NCBI GenBank assembly: GCA_964443225.1
Contig: CAYUCC010000002.1
Coordinates: 62,001-126,000, forward strand
From: SSC4 sp964443225
GTDB lineage: Bacteria; Chloroflexota; Anaerolineae; SSC4; Amarolineaceae
Direction: 5' to 3'
Length of the DNA stretch: 64,000 bases
A program made the position numbers and the translations under genes. The notes beneath the pieces were generated by a model. That model saw nothing but the letters and a program-made list of their open reading frames with translations. It made no database searches and had not been told where the DNA came from. Positions 1 to 9,270 of the stretch are shown here, one piece after another (within the stretch, counting starts at the first letter, position 1; each line of letters opens with the position of its first letter).

Positions 1-1760
1 TGCCCTGGCGCGATTTTTTACACTGGCCAGATCGCGAAAAGAGACAGCACCGCCTGCAGCCTCTCCCAGGCACAGAAAACGAACCACTCACCAAAGCGCT
101 TGCCCAGTTCAGCGACCAGACGAACGATCCCGGGCCCCAGATTCTGACCAGCGAGTACCACGACGTCATTCATGCCTTTGGCACGTTTCGCCGGCGCTTC
201 ATTGGCATCGGGCGTGCGCTGGGCAGCAGCCTGGTGCAGTTTATCCAAACAGGCAGTGAAGACGCCAGGCGCAGCGCCAGCGCTATCCTGGCCCACGAGC
301 TGGCCCATTTCACCAACCGCGACGTGCAGTTGGTCGGTTTCTCGCGCAGCCTGATCAAGGTTACCGGTCTGGTCGCCCTGTTCAATGCCTGGGTAGCTGT
401 CCAGCTGGTGGCCTTCATGATTCTCGTCGGCCCCGAGGTCGTGCAGCCCCAGTTCTGGCGCGAGCTCGGCAATCTGGTGCCCATACCTGGCCTCGACCTC
501 CTCCCGCTGCATGACAGCCTGCGTTTGCAGGACCCGGCCGCGTTCGACCGCATTGGCGATCCGGCCAATGCCATCAGCTTCACCTTCTACGCCTTTCGCC
601 TGGCGCTGTCCTATCTGCCGTTTGCGTTCGGCGCCGCGGTACTGTCCCTGTTCTTCTGGCGCAAGCTGCTGCGGGTACGTGAGTTCTACGCCGACGCCCG
701 GGTGGCGGAGATGTTCGGCAATGCTGAGGTGGTGCGTGGTGCCATGCAGATGCACGGCACGCTGCGGATGACGTTGTCCTCCCGGACGATCTCGTGGCAC
801 GGCCGGCTGAGAAGCGGGCGACAGCGTGTTTCCAATGCACTAACGAAGCTTCCACTCCTTGCCTACCGGCCACCCGATCGGGAGATCGAGGCGGCACTGG
901 AGAATCCCCTGCGCGCCCTCGGCAAACCCTGGCAGGTTGCGGCGTGGACCGGCGCCGCGGCCCTGCTGCTCGATATGATCCTGCGCGGCAGCCTCACCAT
1001 TCTGCGCATCAACCAACCGGGCGCCTACGTGCCGGTATTGACTGCCCTGGCGGTCTTTGCCGTCTGGCTGCTGCCGCGTCTTTGCCAGGGTGGCGCCGCG
1101 ATGAGACCGGTACGCACCGTCCTGACGATGGTCGGTGTCTTTTTCGCCGTCAAGTTGAGCATCAACGTGGGAGACGCCCTGCTTTTTCTCTTGGCATCGA
1201 TGACCGGGGCTTTGGGTTCGATGGGCCATATGGTCGATACAGTGTTATACGTCTGGTTGGGAATCTCTGCCGAGAGTGTGCCCCTGGTTCCGATCATGGG
1301 TGACCTCGTGACGTGGGACGAGCTGGTGCGCTATCAGATCGTGATGCCGGTCGTATACTTTGTGCTGTTTGCATTTCCCGTGCTCGTGACCACGCTGCTG
1401 GCGTACGTATGGCTGGTGCGGCGGGCGTTACGCTGGTATGGCTTGGCCGAGCGCCTCAGGACGGTCTTCTGGGCCATCATCATCAGCCTGTTAGTCGTCC
1501 TGGCCCTGGTAATCTTACCGATCGGCAACCACCTCTTTTTTCCCTACATCTATCAGGGCTGGTCGTGGCCAAGCCTGGTTGGGATGCTGGTGGGGCTCCT
1601 GTGGTTGGTCGCGGCAGGTATCGCATTTTGGATCACCGACCGGCGCCAGGCAGGGCGGTGTCCGCACTGTCACGAAGTGGTCACCGGTTCGTTTGAGCTG
1701 GGTAAATCGTGTGGTAGTTGTGGAACGAGGTTGCACGCATGGCTAATCGCACCGTATTGA
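1..1760 (+). CDS. M48-family membrane zinc metallopeptidase, 5' end missing
   Basis: The reading frame is open from the window edge, so the true start lies outside. Bases 294-308 encode HELAH, the HExxH zinc motif of M48 (Ste24/HtpX-type) peptidases, and a later helix reads REFYADARV, matching the downstream EFxAD segment that supplies the third zinc ligand. Several hydrophobic segments follow, so the enzyme sits in the cytoplasmic membrane. The C-terminal end has a zinc ribbon (CPHCH, then CGSCG), which is an unusual addition. Family members cleave membrane or misfolded proteins. The next gene starts inside its last codons, which points to co-expression. The family call is firm; the substrate is unknown. 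Confidence 0.85.
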   Translation, partial: PWRDFLHWPDREKRQHRLQPLPGTENEPLTKALAQFSDQTNDPGPQILTSEYHDVIHAFGTFRRRFIGIGRALGSSLVQFIQTGSEDARRSASAILAHELAHFTNRDVQLVGFSRSLIKVTGLVALFNAWVAVQLVAFMILVGPEVVQPQFWRELGNLVPIPGLDLLPLHDSLRLQDPAAFDRIGDPANAISFTFYAFRLALSYLPFAFGAAVLSLFFWRKLLRVREFYADARVAEMFGNAEVVRGAMQMHGTLRMTLSSRTISWHGRLRSGRQRVSNALTKLPLLAYRPPDREIEAALENPLRALGKPWQVAAWTGAAALLLDMILRGSLTILRINQPGAYVPVLTALAVFAVWLLPRLCQGGAAMRPVRTVLTMVGVFFAVKLSINVGDALLFLLASMTGALGSMGHMVDTVLYVWLGISAESVPLVPIMGDLVTWDELVRYQIVMPVVYFVLFAFPVLVTTLLAYVWLVRRALRWYGLAERLRTVFWAIIISLLVVLALVILPIGNHLFFPYIYQGWSWPSLVGMLVGLLWLVAAGIAFWITDRRQAGRCPHCHEVVTGSFELGKSCGSCGTRLHAWLIAPY

Positions 1761-2377
1761 CGAAGGGGTCGGGGGAACGCCACAGCCTGCGTATGCTGAC
1801 CTGGCTGTTGTGGATCACATTTGTGACCGGCAACGTGGTTGTGGTCGCGCTGCAGTTTTCAGCCGCATCAGCGTTCACGATCATGTTGTCGGAGATGCTT
1901 CTACTGCTCGTGTTTGTCACCGAGATTGGGCTGCTCGTGCGTTACTGGCGGTCGGTAGGCCAGTGGCGGGCCGTCGTGTTGTTCTGGGTCAGCTACAGCC
2001 TTCTCCGTATCGTGACCGATGATGGGCTGGCGCGCGGTTGGGACGTGGTGGCCCTGGTTGCGATGCTGTTGGTTCTGTACGCCGGTCTGGCGGGCTGGGT
2101 CTCACTGATTGTCCTGGCCTGCCGGCGCGACGTGAGTATCGCCTACCTGGTGCTGGCGTTTGTCATCGCTCCGGTCGTGTTGCAGGCGCAGATTGTACAG
2201 GCCGGCAGTTTGTTGGCCTGGCTGCAGAACCAACAAACCGGTGACGTCGTCACACGCTTCACCTTGGCCGAGCCGGTACAGATGATGATGGCGTGTATGG
2301 TGCCGCTGGCGCTGCTTACGTTTGTGCCACATTTTGTGTGGTTGTGGGTGAAGGAGTGGCAGCGGCGGGCGTTGTAA
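1739..2377 (+). CDS. Integral membrane protein of unknown function
   Basis: This 212-residue protein is mostly hydrophobic, with about five or six likely membrane segments and no motif I recognise. I chose the ATG at 1739 because a GAGG lies 8 bases upstream; a TTG at 1718 in the same frame is possible but lacks such a site. The gene overlaps the end of the M48 peptidase by 22 bases, so the two are probably translated together. It may be an accessory subunit or membrane partner of the peptidase; that is inference from position only. Confidence 0.7.
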   Translation: MANRTVLTKGSGERHSLRMLTWLLWITFVTGNVVVVALQFSAASAFTIMLSEMLLLLVFVTEIGLLVRYWRSVGQWRAVVLFWVSYSLLRIVTDDGLARGWDVVALVAMLLVLYAGLAGWVSLIVLACRRDVSIAYLVLAFVIAPVVLQAQIVQAGSLLAWLQNQQTGDVVTRFTLAEPVQMMMACMVPLALLTFVPHFVWLWVKEWQRRAL

Positions 2378-3214
2378 AGAGGTATGCATTTATGGTGATC
2401 ATTGCATACTTGCCATCGCAAGAACCATTCATGCTCAAAGTTGATAGAGTTGTGATAGACCATTGATAGTTATAATGATTTACACTGGACCGTAGAATGT
2501 GGGACCTTGACCCAAACGGCCTTCACAATAGGGGACTGATACAGCAACCGCAACACGATGCTCAAGACAGCACCACTGCCATCAATACCTTCGCCATTAT
2601 GTGGCGTTGACAGCGCCCAATAGGGCGATTTTGGCGGTGATTTGCTGAATAACCATCAGCTCCGGTTTTTGCGGAAGCAATTTCAATATTGCGATCACGT
2701 ATTTGAGGCCACGGAAGTGCACCCAGAGATCGAAGACGCCAAAGTCGGTTTGCTTGGGCTGCCATTGCTGCTGCAGAATCTGGGCAATGTTGACCATGCA
2801 GAACGCCAGGTTGGCGGCATTAGTCACTGGCGCCTCTTTGACAGTGATGAAGTCCTTAAGGCCCCCGTGCTGCTTGGCATCGCGAGAGTTGAACTCAATG
2901 GTATGATCACTGTCAAATGTTGCACGTCATTGTACCAGTGATGCGCGGCATTTGACACTACAAAGGGAGTGGACGACAATAGTCAGTGGATCGGGTTGCC
3001 ACATCAGCACTGCATCGGTCAAAAATCCGGTGCCGTCTTGGGTTTCGGTCGGAAGGAGGTGAAAGTCGGTCCAATTGGCAGACGCAAGGTGATTAATTGG
3101 ATGAATTCATTCGGAGTTCGATGCTTCCCAAGCAACGCATTGTTTCGAAGTGGCAGGACGCACTTCCTGCCCAGCAAGTATTTTGAAAGCCGTTTCTAGC
3201 CATAAGGAGGCAAC
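2378..3214. other. Gene-poor left edge of the accessory island
   Basis: Base composition becomes clearly more AT-rich here than in the flanking genes. The stretch holds the minus-strand transposase remnant at 2597-2926. It also has a perfect 7-bp hairpin at 3152-3171 (GGCAGGA and TCCTGCC around CGCACT). A 76-codon plus-strand frame at 2969-3199 has no convincing start region or familiar sequence and I do not call it. I see nothing else in 2378-2596. Confidence 0.5.
2597..2926 (-). pseudogene. Transposase C-terminal remnant (IS4-like DDE type)
   Basis: Read on the minus strand, an open stretch of about 110 codons encodes HTIEFNSRDAKQHGGLKDF and then VTNAANLAFCMVNIAQ. This matches the C-terminal part of IS4-superfamily DDE transposases, where a conserved Glu precedes a K/R-rich helix and an NAAN segment. 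It has no start codon and an in-frame stop at 2927-2929, and the catalytic N-terminal part is absent. It is therefore a decayed fragment. It marks the left side of the island carrying the ATPase cassette. The exact IS family is not certain. Confidence 0.7.
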
Positions 3215-3712
3215 ATGGCGAAGAATGTCAAGGAAATCAACGTGATTTCCAGATGGGGTGTCTTGGTACTTGGTCAACCAGGAAAAGAGCAACGGTTCTT
3301 TAGCCTCGTCCAGCAAGTTCTGGAAGAACGTGGCTGGCCTTTTCCTGTTAAACTGGAAGATGTCGGTGAGGGTTGGTTTGGGGTGAAGAAGCAGTATCTT
3401 GAGACCAAAGGACCATACGGTAAGCTAGTGGCCTACGTTGGTGCAGAAACCATCGGGCGAGATATTTACCTTAGCTGGAGTCTAACTCTAGATGAACCAG
3501 GGTTATTCAAGAAAGCCGTGGCAGCAGGCGGAGGTTTTGCGGCCGAAATCTTTCAGGCTGTCAATTTCAACCAGGCAAATGCCGCCCGTGCGTTTGCAAG
3601 CTCTCTAAATCACGCTGTGCAGCAAGCGGCGGACATCATTCTGGATGAAGCAGGTGCCGACAAGTCGAAGATCAATCGTGAGGCACAAGGTATCCTGGGC
3701 AGATTGATCTGA
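3215..3712 (+). CDS. Hypothetical protein, first gene of the HerA-like ATPase cassette
   Basis: A 165-residue protein with a strong AAGGAGG site 4 bases before its ATG. I recognise no named domain. The middle has an aromatic strand, DIYLSWSLTLDEPG, followed by a Gly/Ala-rich stretch and an amphipathic helical C-terminus (AFASSLNHAVQQAADIIL). There is no signal peptide or obvious membrane segment, so it is probably cytoplasmic. It lies 54 bases upstream of the large ATPase in the same direction and shares its AT-rich composition, so it is likely part of the same transferred unit. Function unknown. Confidence 0.75.
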   Translation: MAKNVKEINVISRWGVLVLGQPGKEQRFFSLVQQVLEERGWPFPVKLEDVGEGWFGVKKQYLETKGPYGKLVAYVGAETIGRDIYLSWSLTLDEPGLFKKAVAAGGGFAAEIFQAVNFNQANAARAFASSLNHAVQQAADIILDEAGADKSKINREAQGILGRLI

Positions 3713-3766
3713 GGTTCCAGCTTTGTATCTCGACCTGTTCGATTGTCAATGTGAAGGGGTGACTGT

Positions 3767-6559
3767 GTGTCATCCCTTCAGGGTTTCCACGACGTCTGGA
3801 GGACGCATCTTATGGATCGGAAACCTTTTGTGCTTCAAGTGCCTGACGTAGCCTGGTTTGTTGATGGTGTCCTCGAGATTGGTCCGCCTATTCTACCGTT
3901 GCAGGGACTGGCTGAACTGCAACTCGTTGAGATAAGCGGCTATCACGAGGTGTTGCGCAATTATTTCGCGCTTAGGATACCATTTCTACCCGACGTCTCA
4001 GTATCGCCAGATTTGGTTTCTCAAAGTGATGAGAAGCGAGTGGCAGAGATCTTTCAGAATCAGATATATTTCGTGCAGGGCCTTTCAAAGTGGAAGGGTA
4101 TGGCCTTTTCGTTGCGTTACTACTGGCGTCCAAGTGATGGCAGGGTCGAAATAGCCTTCATTGGCAAAGTCATTGCCAATCCTAACAGGGCGGATTTCGT
4201 GACTAGCGAAATGTACAAAGACATCCACATTACGCTTAGAAATCTGGACCTTCCTGTTGAGGCAGTAACTAATGAACGTGATCTCCGCAACCTCATTAAT
4301 CCGCATCCGGAGCATTGTCTTGTTGTGGAGGTTCGTCAGCATGAAGAAGTTGCAAGGATGCATTATGGCGAGGCTTATGTCATTCACCCGTATTCGTTTC
4401 CTTCAACGACGTGGGTTTCAGCATTTCGGACGCTAACAAGCCAAGAGGAGTCATGCTGCATTAACGTTCATTTGCAGCCAACTAGCTTGTACAAGGTCGA
4501 ACGGGAGGAGTTGGCAAGAGCCGCCTTAATTGCAGATAGTCTTTCAGACTTTGTCGAACGCAGGGTAGTTGAGGACCGGCGCATAAAAGACCCAACAGCG
4601 AGTTTTGTGGCTCGTATTTACTCCAGTTTGATTGAGCGTCTGACAAATCCCTATCTTGTTGTCATGCAGGTTGTTAGTCCAAACCATATGACTGCAAGAA
4701 ACGTTGCTCAGACGTTTGCTAACGAATCCACGGGACGACGGCTAACTGAAGATGCCGTTGCACAAGGTTCACTCGCGTCTAGCAGTTTCGACCTTGCAAT
4801 TCCGAGGAGTCCGGATGAACTCTGGGCAGCTCATCAGACGCTCGGTACTCTTGATCTTCACCCTTGGGGAGGGATCGATCCCACACCAGGTAAGGAACGT
4901 TTGCGTTACCTTGCAGACGCTAAAGCAGCTACCTGTGTCTTTAGATTCCCTGTTCCCGTGCGTGGGGGTATACCAGGCATACAGACCAAAGTCTCTTTGC
5001 CTGGTTACGACCCAGGACCTAGGACTTCTCAGGTGCCGAAGGATCACATTACTATCGGCACAATGGAGAAATCAGGCGGCAAAGTTAGCGTTCCGCTCAA
5101 TCACTTAAGCCGACATTCATTGATTGTGGGTACGACTGGATATGGAAAGACAACGACCTGTATGCACCTGTTACACCAATTGTGGGAGAAATCGATCCCG
5201 TTCCTCGTTATTGAACCGACCAATAACCAGTATCGCTGTCTGATCGACTCACCGATGGGCTCCGAATTGCGCGTCTTCACTCTTGGGGATGAGAGTGTTT
5301 CACCGTTTAGACTGAATCCTCTCGAAATACTTCCAGGGACTCGAGTAGAGTCCCACATCTCTATGCTACAAACATGCCTGATTGCCTCATTACCTACATT
5401 CGGAGTCTTACCGATATTGATCGAACAGAGCTTGCACAATGTGTATGCTGCGAAGGGATGGGCTATGACTGACAAGGGGCGGCACGTTGAGGATAGGATT
5501 ATGCCTACCCTTGGAGACCTGTACCACGAGATCGTAAGGGTTGTTGACGAGATCGGATATGCTGAGAATACCAAACGGGACATTAGAGGGGCCGCGGCCG
5601 CACGAATCGGTTCGCTACTAGTTGGCAGCAAGGGACGTATGCTAAACACGCGCAGATCGATTTCAATGCGATCACTAATGTCCCAACCGACCGTTCTTGA
5701 GCTGGAGTCACTAAATGATGATGAAAAAGCATTGGTCATGATGGTATTGTTCACCATGATCCGTGAGTATTGCCGCAACGAAAGGAGTAACTCACAGCTT
5801 CAGCATGTTACCGTAATTGAGGAAGCCCATCGTGTCATGAGCGTATCACGGCAGGCAATCAATCCAGAGATCTCACCGGAGACACGAACCCAGGCTGCTG
5901 CCATGTTCAGTAGCGCGCTCTCTGAGATCAGGAAGTTTGGTGAGGGTTTGATTGTAGTAGAACAGATACCAAGTCGTCTAGTTGATGATGCTATGAAGAA
6001 CACGAACATCAAGATCGTACACCGCATCCTAGGTGAAGACGACCAGAGAAGTCTTGCTAACACCATGAACACAACGCACGGAGATCAACGCTGGACTCTG
6101 CTGCGTCACGGCCAGGCTGCGGTATTCCACGAAGGACTCGAGGCGCCAACTACGGTAGTTGTACCGAATTTCAGGCATGAACAAAGGTTGGCCGAACATG
6201 TGCATGATGATCGAATCGAGGCGAGGATGAGAGGAGTTGGGTTGACAGAAGACTCATCTCATTTGCCGTTCGATGGCTGTAAGTACTGCTTGCGCCAATG
6301 TCAATATCGTGATCGTGTAACCAATTTGGTTTATGATGTTCGAACCGAGAGCCGATTTCGTCAAGCCTTGCGTGATTTTGAGGAACTGCATAGGCGGAGA
6401 GAACCGGACCGGGCATGGAGCAGGCTAATTCAAAGTTGTCTAGAGGCTGCAGGTGATGGCGATAAGCATGCAGCATTCTGTTACTTTGCTCATTTATGGG
6501 ATGGCGAATTCACGCAGGCGTTGGCCAGCAGCGTCATGGAACGATTTGAAAGCGAGTAA
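3767..6559 (+). CDS. HerA/FtsK-like P-loop ATPase (DUF87 type), 930 aa
   Basis: Walker A is GTTGYGKTT at residues 455-463 and Walker B is VIEEAH at about 683-688, the layout of HerA/VirB4-like ATPases that move DNA or protein in hexameric rings. The 450 residues before the P-loop are a large N-terminal region I cannot assign. After the ATPase core is a small cysteine cluster, C838-x2-C841-x3-C845, which may bind metal. The start is a GTG with an AAGGGG-type site. No nuclease domain is visible in it or its neighbours, unlike the known HerA-NurA and HerA-SIR2 pairs. Codon use is AT-richer than in the flanking genes. The ATPase call is firm; a defence or mobile-element role is inference from context. 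Confidence 0.85.
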   Translation: MSSLQGFHDVWRTHLMDRKPFVLQVPDVAWFVDGVLEIGPPILPLQGLAELQLVEISGYHEVLRNYFALRIPFLPDVSVSPDLVSQSDEKRVAEIFQNQIYFVQGLSKWKGMAFSLRYYWRPSDGRVEIAFIGKVIANPNRADFVTSEMYKDIHITLRNLDLPVEAVTNERDLRNLINPHPEHCLVVEVRQHEEVARMHYGEAYVIHPYSFPSTTWVSAFRTLTSQEESCCINVHLQPTSLYKVEREELARAALIADSLSDFVERRVVEDRRIKDPTASFVARIYSSLIERLTNPYLVVMQVVSPNHMTARNVAQTFANESTGRRLTEDAVAQGSLASSSFDLAIPRSPDELWAAHQTLGTLDLHPWGGIDPTPGKERLRYLADAKAATCVFRFPVPVRGGIPGIQTKVSLPGYDPGPRTSQVPKDHITIGTMEKSGGKVSVPLNHLSRHSLIVGTTGYGKTTTCMHLLHQLWEKSIPFLVIEPTNNQYRCLIDSPMGSELRVFTLGDESVSPFRLNPLEILPGTRVESHISMLQTCLIASLPTFGVLPILIEQSLHNVYAAKGWAMTDKGRHVEDRIMPTLGDLYHEIVRVVDEIGYAENTKRDIRGAAAARIGSLLVGSKGRMLNTRRSISMRSLMSQPTVLELESLNDDEKALVMMVLFTMIREYCRNERSNSQLQHVTVIEEAHRVMSVSRQAINPEISPETRTQAAAMFSSALSEIRKFGEGLIVVEQIPSRLVDDAMKNTNIKIVHRILGEDDQRSLANTMNTTHGDQRWTLLRHGQAAVFHEGLEAPTTVVVPNFRHEQRLAEHVHDDRIEARMRGVGLTEDSSHLPFDGCKYCLRQCQYRDRVTNLVYDVRTESRFRQALRDFEELHRRREPDRAWSRLIQSCLEAAGDGDKHAAFCYFAHLWDGEFTQALASSVMERFESE

Positions 6560-6565
6560 ACTCCA

Positions 6566-7021
6566 ATGTCAATTCCACGCGATGCACGGGAAGACGAAAC
6601 TCAAGAAGTGGACATTGAGGATCAATCCCTGAGAAAGTGGCGATTAGGATCTGACACGCGTGCAGCCCTTTTGCAGGGTCATCGAACAGATATTTGTTCT
6701 TCGGAGAGCCAACCATCAGTAACGGACCACGGCAAAGTGCTTACGGACGATAAAGAGCCAGGAGTCTCGACTCATATTCATCGACATGAAGGCGGCTTAA
6801 CAATTTCGTTGAAGGATCACACCGAAGGCACAGTTGAGCGGTTCAACTTCAGTACCGGTGAAGGGTTCGAAAAACACGCCAGTGACATGACGCCGGCAGA
6901 AGCACAGCGTCGGATGAAGTCAGAGCACACTGACAACAATCCAAATCCTGATCGTGACACTATCGAGGGATTTCGCAGCAGTGTTTGGCCTGAATCCTCT
7001 GATGAAGAAGAGGATGGCTAA
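6566..7021 (+). CDS. Acidic hypothetical protein, third gene of the ATPase cassette
   Basis: A 151-residue, very hydrophilic protein that starts 6 bases after the ATPase stop, so it is almost certainly in the same operon. It is rich in Asp, Glu, Arg and His and ends in an acidic tail (SSDEEEDG). A short central part (GGLTISLKDHTEGTVERFNF) could form beta strands; the rest looks disordered. There is no signal peptide or known domain. It could be an adaptor or regulator of the ATPase. Function unknown. Confidence 0.65.
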   Translation: MSIPRDAREDETQEVDIEDQSLRKWRLGSDTRAALLQGHRTDICSSESQPSVTDHGKVLTDDKEPGVSTHIHRHEGGLTISLKDHTEGTVERFNFSTGEGFEKHASDMTPAEAQRRMKSEHTDNNPNPDRDTIEGFRSSVWPESSDEEEDG

Positions 7022-7510
7022 CACAGGACTGGCCGTCAATCTGAAACCATGCCCATGCGGTGACTGAAGTACGAAAGGTGCGCACAATTTTGTGGTGGGC
7101 TCGGTCAATTGGTGCTGCAAGGATGGGGCGAATTGTCAGCGGACATGGTCGAACAGGTTCTCTATGTGGTCAAAGTGAGGCCAGTTTTTCAGACTGTTGG
7201 GTGTTGCCGGGTTCGTGGCGAGGCTGTTAGTCGACCAGGCGGAAGACGCATGCCGTTTGCTGGAATCGAGACTGCAAGACGATGCCTGCACCTATGTCAG
7301 GTGCCAGTGTCAATTGACCTGGATGCATCACGGTGTGCCGTCGATGGGGCTGGGAGGTCGGTGTAAACATCCAGCCCGGTTGACCGGGCGCTGGTCGGTA
7401 GCCGGATGTCAAATCTCGGGCGGATCTCCCGCACTTTTGGCGAAGCTACGAAAATCGCGTGATGACATGACCAAGTTTTCTACGTTTGTTGTGTCTTACA
7501 ACAAATACCG
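7022..7510. other. Intergenic, no confident gene; one hairpin
   Basis: Short open frames exist on both strands, but none has a good start site or a family I recognise. One plus-strand frame (about 7197-7601) reads like protein near its start (FVARLLVDQAEDACRLLESR) and may be a coding remnant. A hairpin sits at 7374-7389 (GCCCGGT, TG, ACCGGGC) and could end the cassette transcript, although no T-run follows it. Confidence 0.4.
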
Positions 7511-8098
7511 TCATGTCCGTGCCAGGACACGAATGTGCAGAAGGTCAAACTTGGCCCGGCCGTACGTCTCGCGCTTTGACAACTTCAGTTGGTGCACCTA
7601 GCTCTCGGTCTAGCCATTGCTCCAGGACAGCGATAGGGCGAGCATTGGCAGCTGCATGATCTCGGTTGAGACTGGCTGCAAAGTTACGCAGCCCAGTGAT
7701 GCCGCTCTCGCTCGCATATCTCAGCCACTCATCAAGCTTGTGCGGCTGGCGAACGTTGATCATCTGACGAAAGGACTGAGCAAGCTCCTGAGCTCTGGCA
7801 ATCTCAGGCTATGCAGTACACAAATCACCTGGTGTTTGAGTTTGTCTCCAGGAACACCCACGCTGACGATACTCATCCCAGATCTCGTACCGGGTACGAT
7901 CGCCTTCAAACGAAAGGCGTTGCACCGGGCTGAGATAGGGTAGAGCTGATGGAATAGATTGCTGACTGTATGCTCGTACGGGCAACGCCGAATGTGCTCA
8001 ATGGCGGTGAAAACGGTCAGCCGTATGGCATTGCCGTGCCCGTCAACGACATCCAAGCGCAGTCCAGGAATATCAGACAAGAGGAGATCAGCCAGCAT
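7511..8098 (-). pseudogene. Decayed ISL3-family transposase
   Basis: The minus strand starts with MLADLLLSDIPGLRLDVVD, the usual ISL3 N-terminus. Near the 3' end it has LDEWLRYASESGITGLRNF and then, after a frameshift, WSNG, V-H-Q-LK, KRETYGRAKFDLLHIRVL. That is the classic ISL3 ending (WSNGqvEGqvnrlK...myGRakf.LL). At least two stop codons lie in the last frame, and the remaining length is under half of a normal ISL3 transposase gene, so the DDE core is largely lost. The copy is dead. It bounds the ATPase island on the right. Confidence 0.8.
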
Positions 8099-8205
8099 GA
8101 GTCAAAGTGCCTCGATGGTAGTCGTATCATGCTTCAATCTAACTCCCCAATCATACCATATCCATCGCTTGAATTTTGACTCTTCACCAAACGTGCGGGA
8201 GACCC

Positions 8206-8420
8206 CATCCGAATGCGATTTGACACGTCGCCTCACGGAACTTGACCAGCGTCGGTCAAGCCTGAAAGCTGATTACGCCGATGCCGAGACGCAGAAGCAA
8301 ATCGAGCAGCATTTCGGCAAACAAACCAGCCAGGGCTACCTGGCACTGCGTGACGAGCGCCAGACGCTCATCGAGTCGACGTTCAGCAGCCTGGAGAATA
8401 ACAAGCTGCTGTTGGCGTAA
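8206..8420 (+). pseudogene. Truncated coiled-coil coding remnant
   Basis: The frame from about 8206 to the stop at 8418-8420 encodes a charged helical sequence (LTRRLTELDQRRSSLKADYA, then a Gln- and Glu-rich tail) that looks like a real protein C-terminus. I find no start codon with a ribosome binding site. The upstream part of the frame is merely antisense to the ISL3 remnant. The likeliest explanation is a gene cut by the insertion, with the 3' end surviving. It could also be a short live gene with a non-ATG start. Confidence 0.35.
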
Positions 8421-8442
8421 TGCCCACGAGGAGGAACAACTC

Positions 8443-9270
8443 ATGTCAATTCGTCTTTTTCCGCGCATCGTCTTGATGTGTCTGATCGTTGTGCTCGTAA
8501 TGGTGGGCGCCACCCTGCTGCGCCCTTCTGCAGCACCGGTCAGCGCCGGCCGTACCCTGCCCCTGGAGGCTCCCCAGTTCCTGGCCATCGCCTACGCCGA
8601 GGAAGAGTCCCCCAGCGCCTTCCCCGTCGACGAAGCCGGCATTGCTGCCTATTTCAACGCCAACCAGCCCATCACCCTCGCCAACGTGCGCGACGTCTTC
8701 CGTACCATCGAGGTGGAAACCCAGGACTACATCATCGGCTCGGTCGCCGTGCCCGCCTACCCCGAATCGGAGGACGTGCACGTCTACGTCCACCGCACCG
8801 GTTGGATGATGGCTTATTACCTGGCGGCGGACCCGGTGGCGAAAATCTTTGACTGGCGTGCGTACAATGGCAGCAGCACTGGCACCAAGATCGAGAAAGT
8901 CCTGATCATTGTGGCTGGCGACGCCGGCGTGCCCTTCTCCAACGCCTCGTTTTATGATTTTCGATATCCCAACGGCAATCGCTTGATGCTAATTGCTGAG
9001 ACGTATGAAAATGGCAATGACTTCACGGTACGTTTGCCAGGAAGTTTCGCCTTTTATGAAAGAAGTTGGGGATTGTACTCATCAGCGCGTAGTGCTGACT
9101 GGCGACTCAATGGGTCGACGATTGGCAACGTCTGCGGTGGATGTACCTCCCAGGGTGTTTTGACAACTGCTCAGCTTCTACCAGATAATACACACACGAT
9201 TGATATCGCACACAGCCAATACAATAGTACGGCGAGTGGCGGCCTTGCACTGATCTACCGGGTGCCGTGA
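8443..9270 (+). CDS. Exported hypothetical protein
   Basis: 275 residues starting at the ATG at 8443, after GAGGAGGAA. The N-terminus (residues 8-30) is a signal peptide or anchor with a long hydrophobic core. The mature part is rich in Tyr, Asn and Gly and probably beta-sheet, with a CGGC pair near the end (NVCGGCTSQG). I recognise no catalytic motif. It shares a TGATG overlap with the next exported protein, so the two are translationally coupled and may act together outside the cell. Confidence 0.7.
   Translation: MSIRLFPRIVLMCLIVVLVMVGATLLRPSAAPVSAGRTLPLEAPQFLAIAYAEEESPSAFPVDEAGIAAYFNANQPITLANVRDVFRTIEVETQDYIIGSVAVPAYPESEDVHVYVHRTGWMMAYYLAADPVAKIFDWRAYNGSSTGTKIEKVLIIVAGDAGVPFSNASFYDFRYPNGNRLMLIAETYENGNDFTVRLPGSFAFYERSWGLYSSARSADWRLNGSTIGNVCGGCTSQGVLTTAQLLPDNTHTIDIAHSQYNSTASGGLALIYRVP

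Noticed and set aside
2969..3199. A 76-codon frame before the ATPase cassette
   Set aside because: No good start region; the sequence contains a hairpin and no recognisable domain.
7040..7067. KPCPCGD end resembling a ComM (Mg-chelatase-like) segment
   Set aside because: Only a few residues match and an immediate stop follows; no other ComM motifs are nearby.
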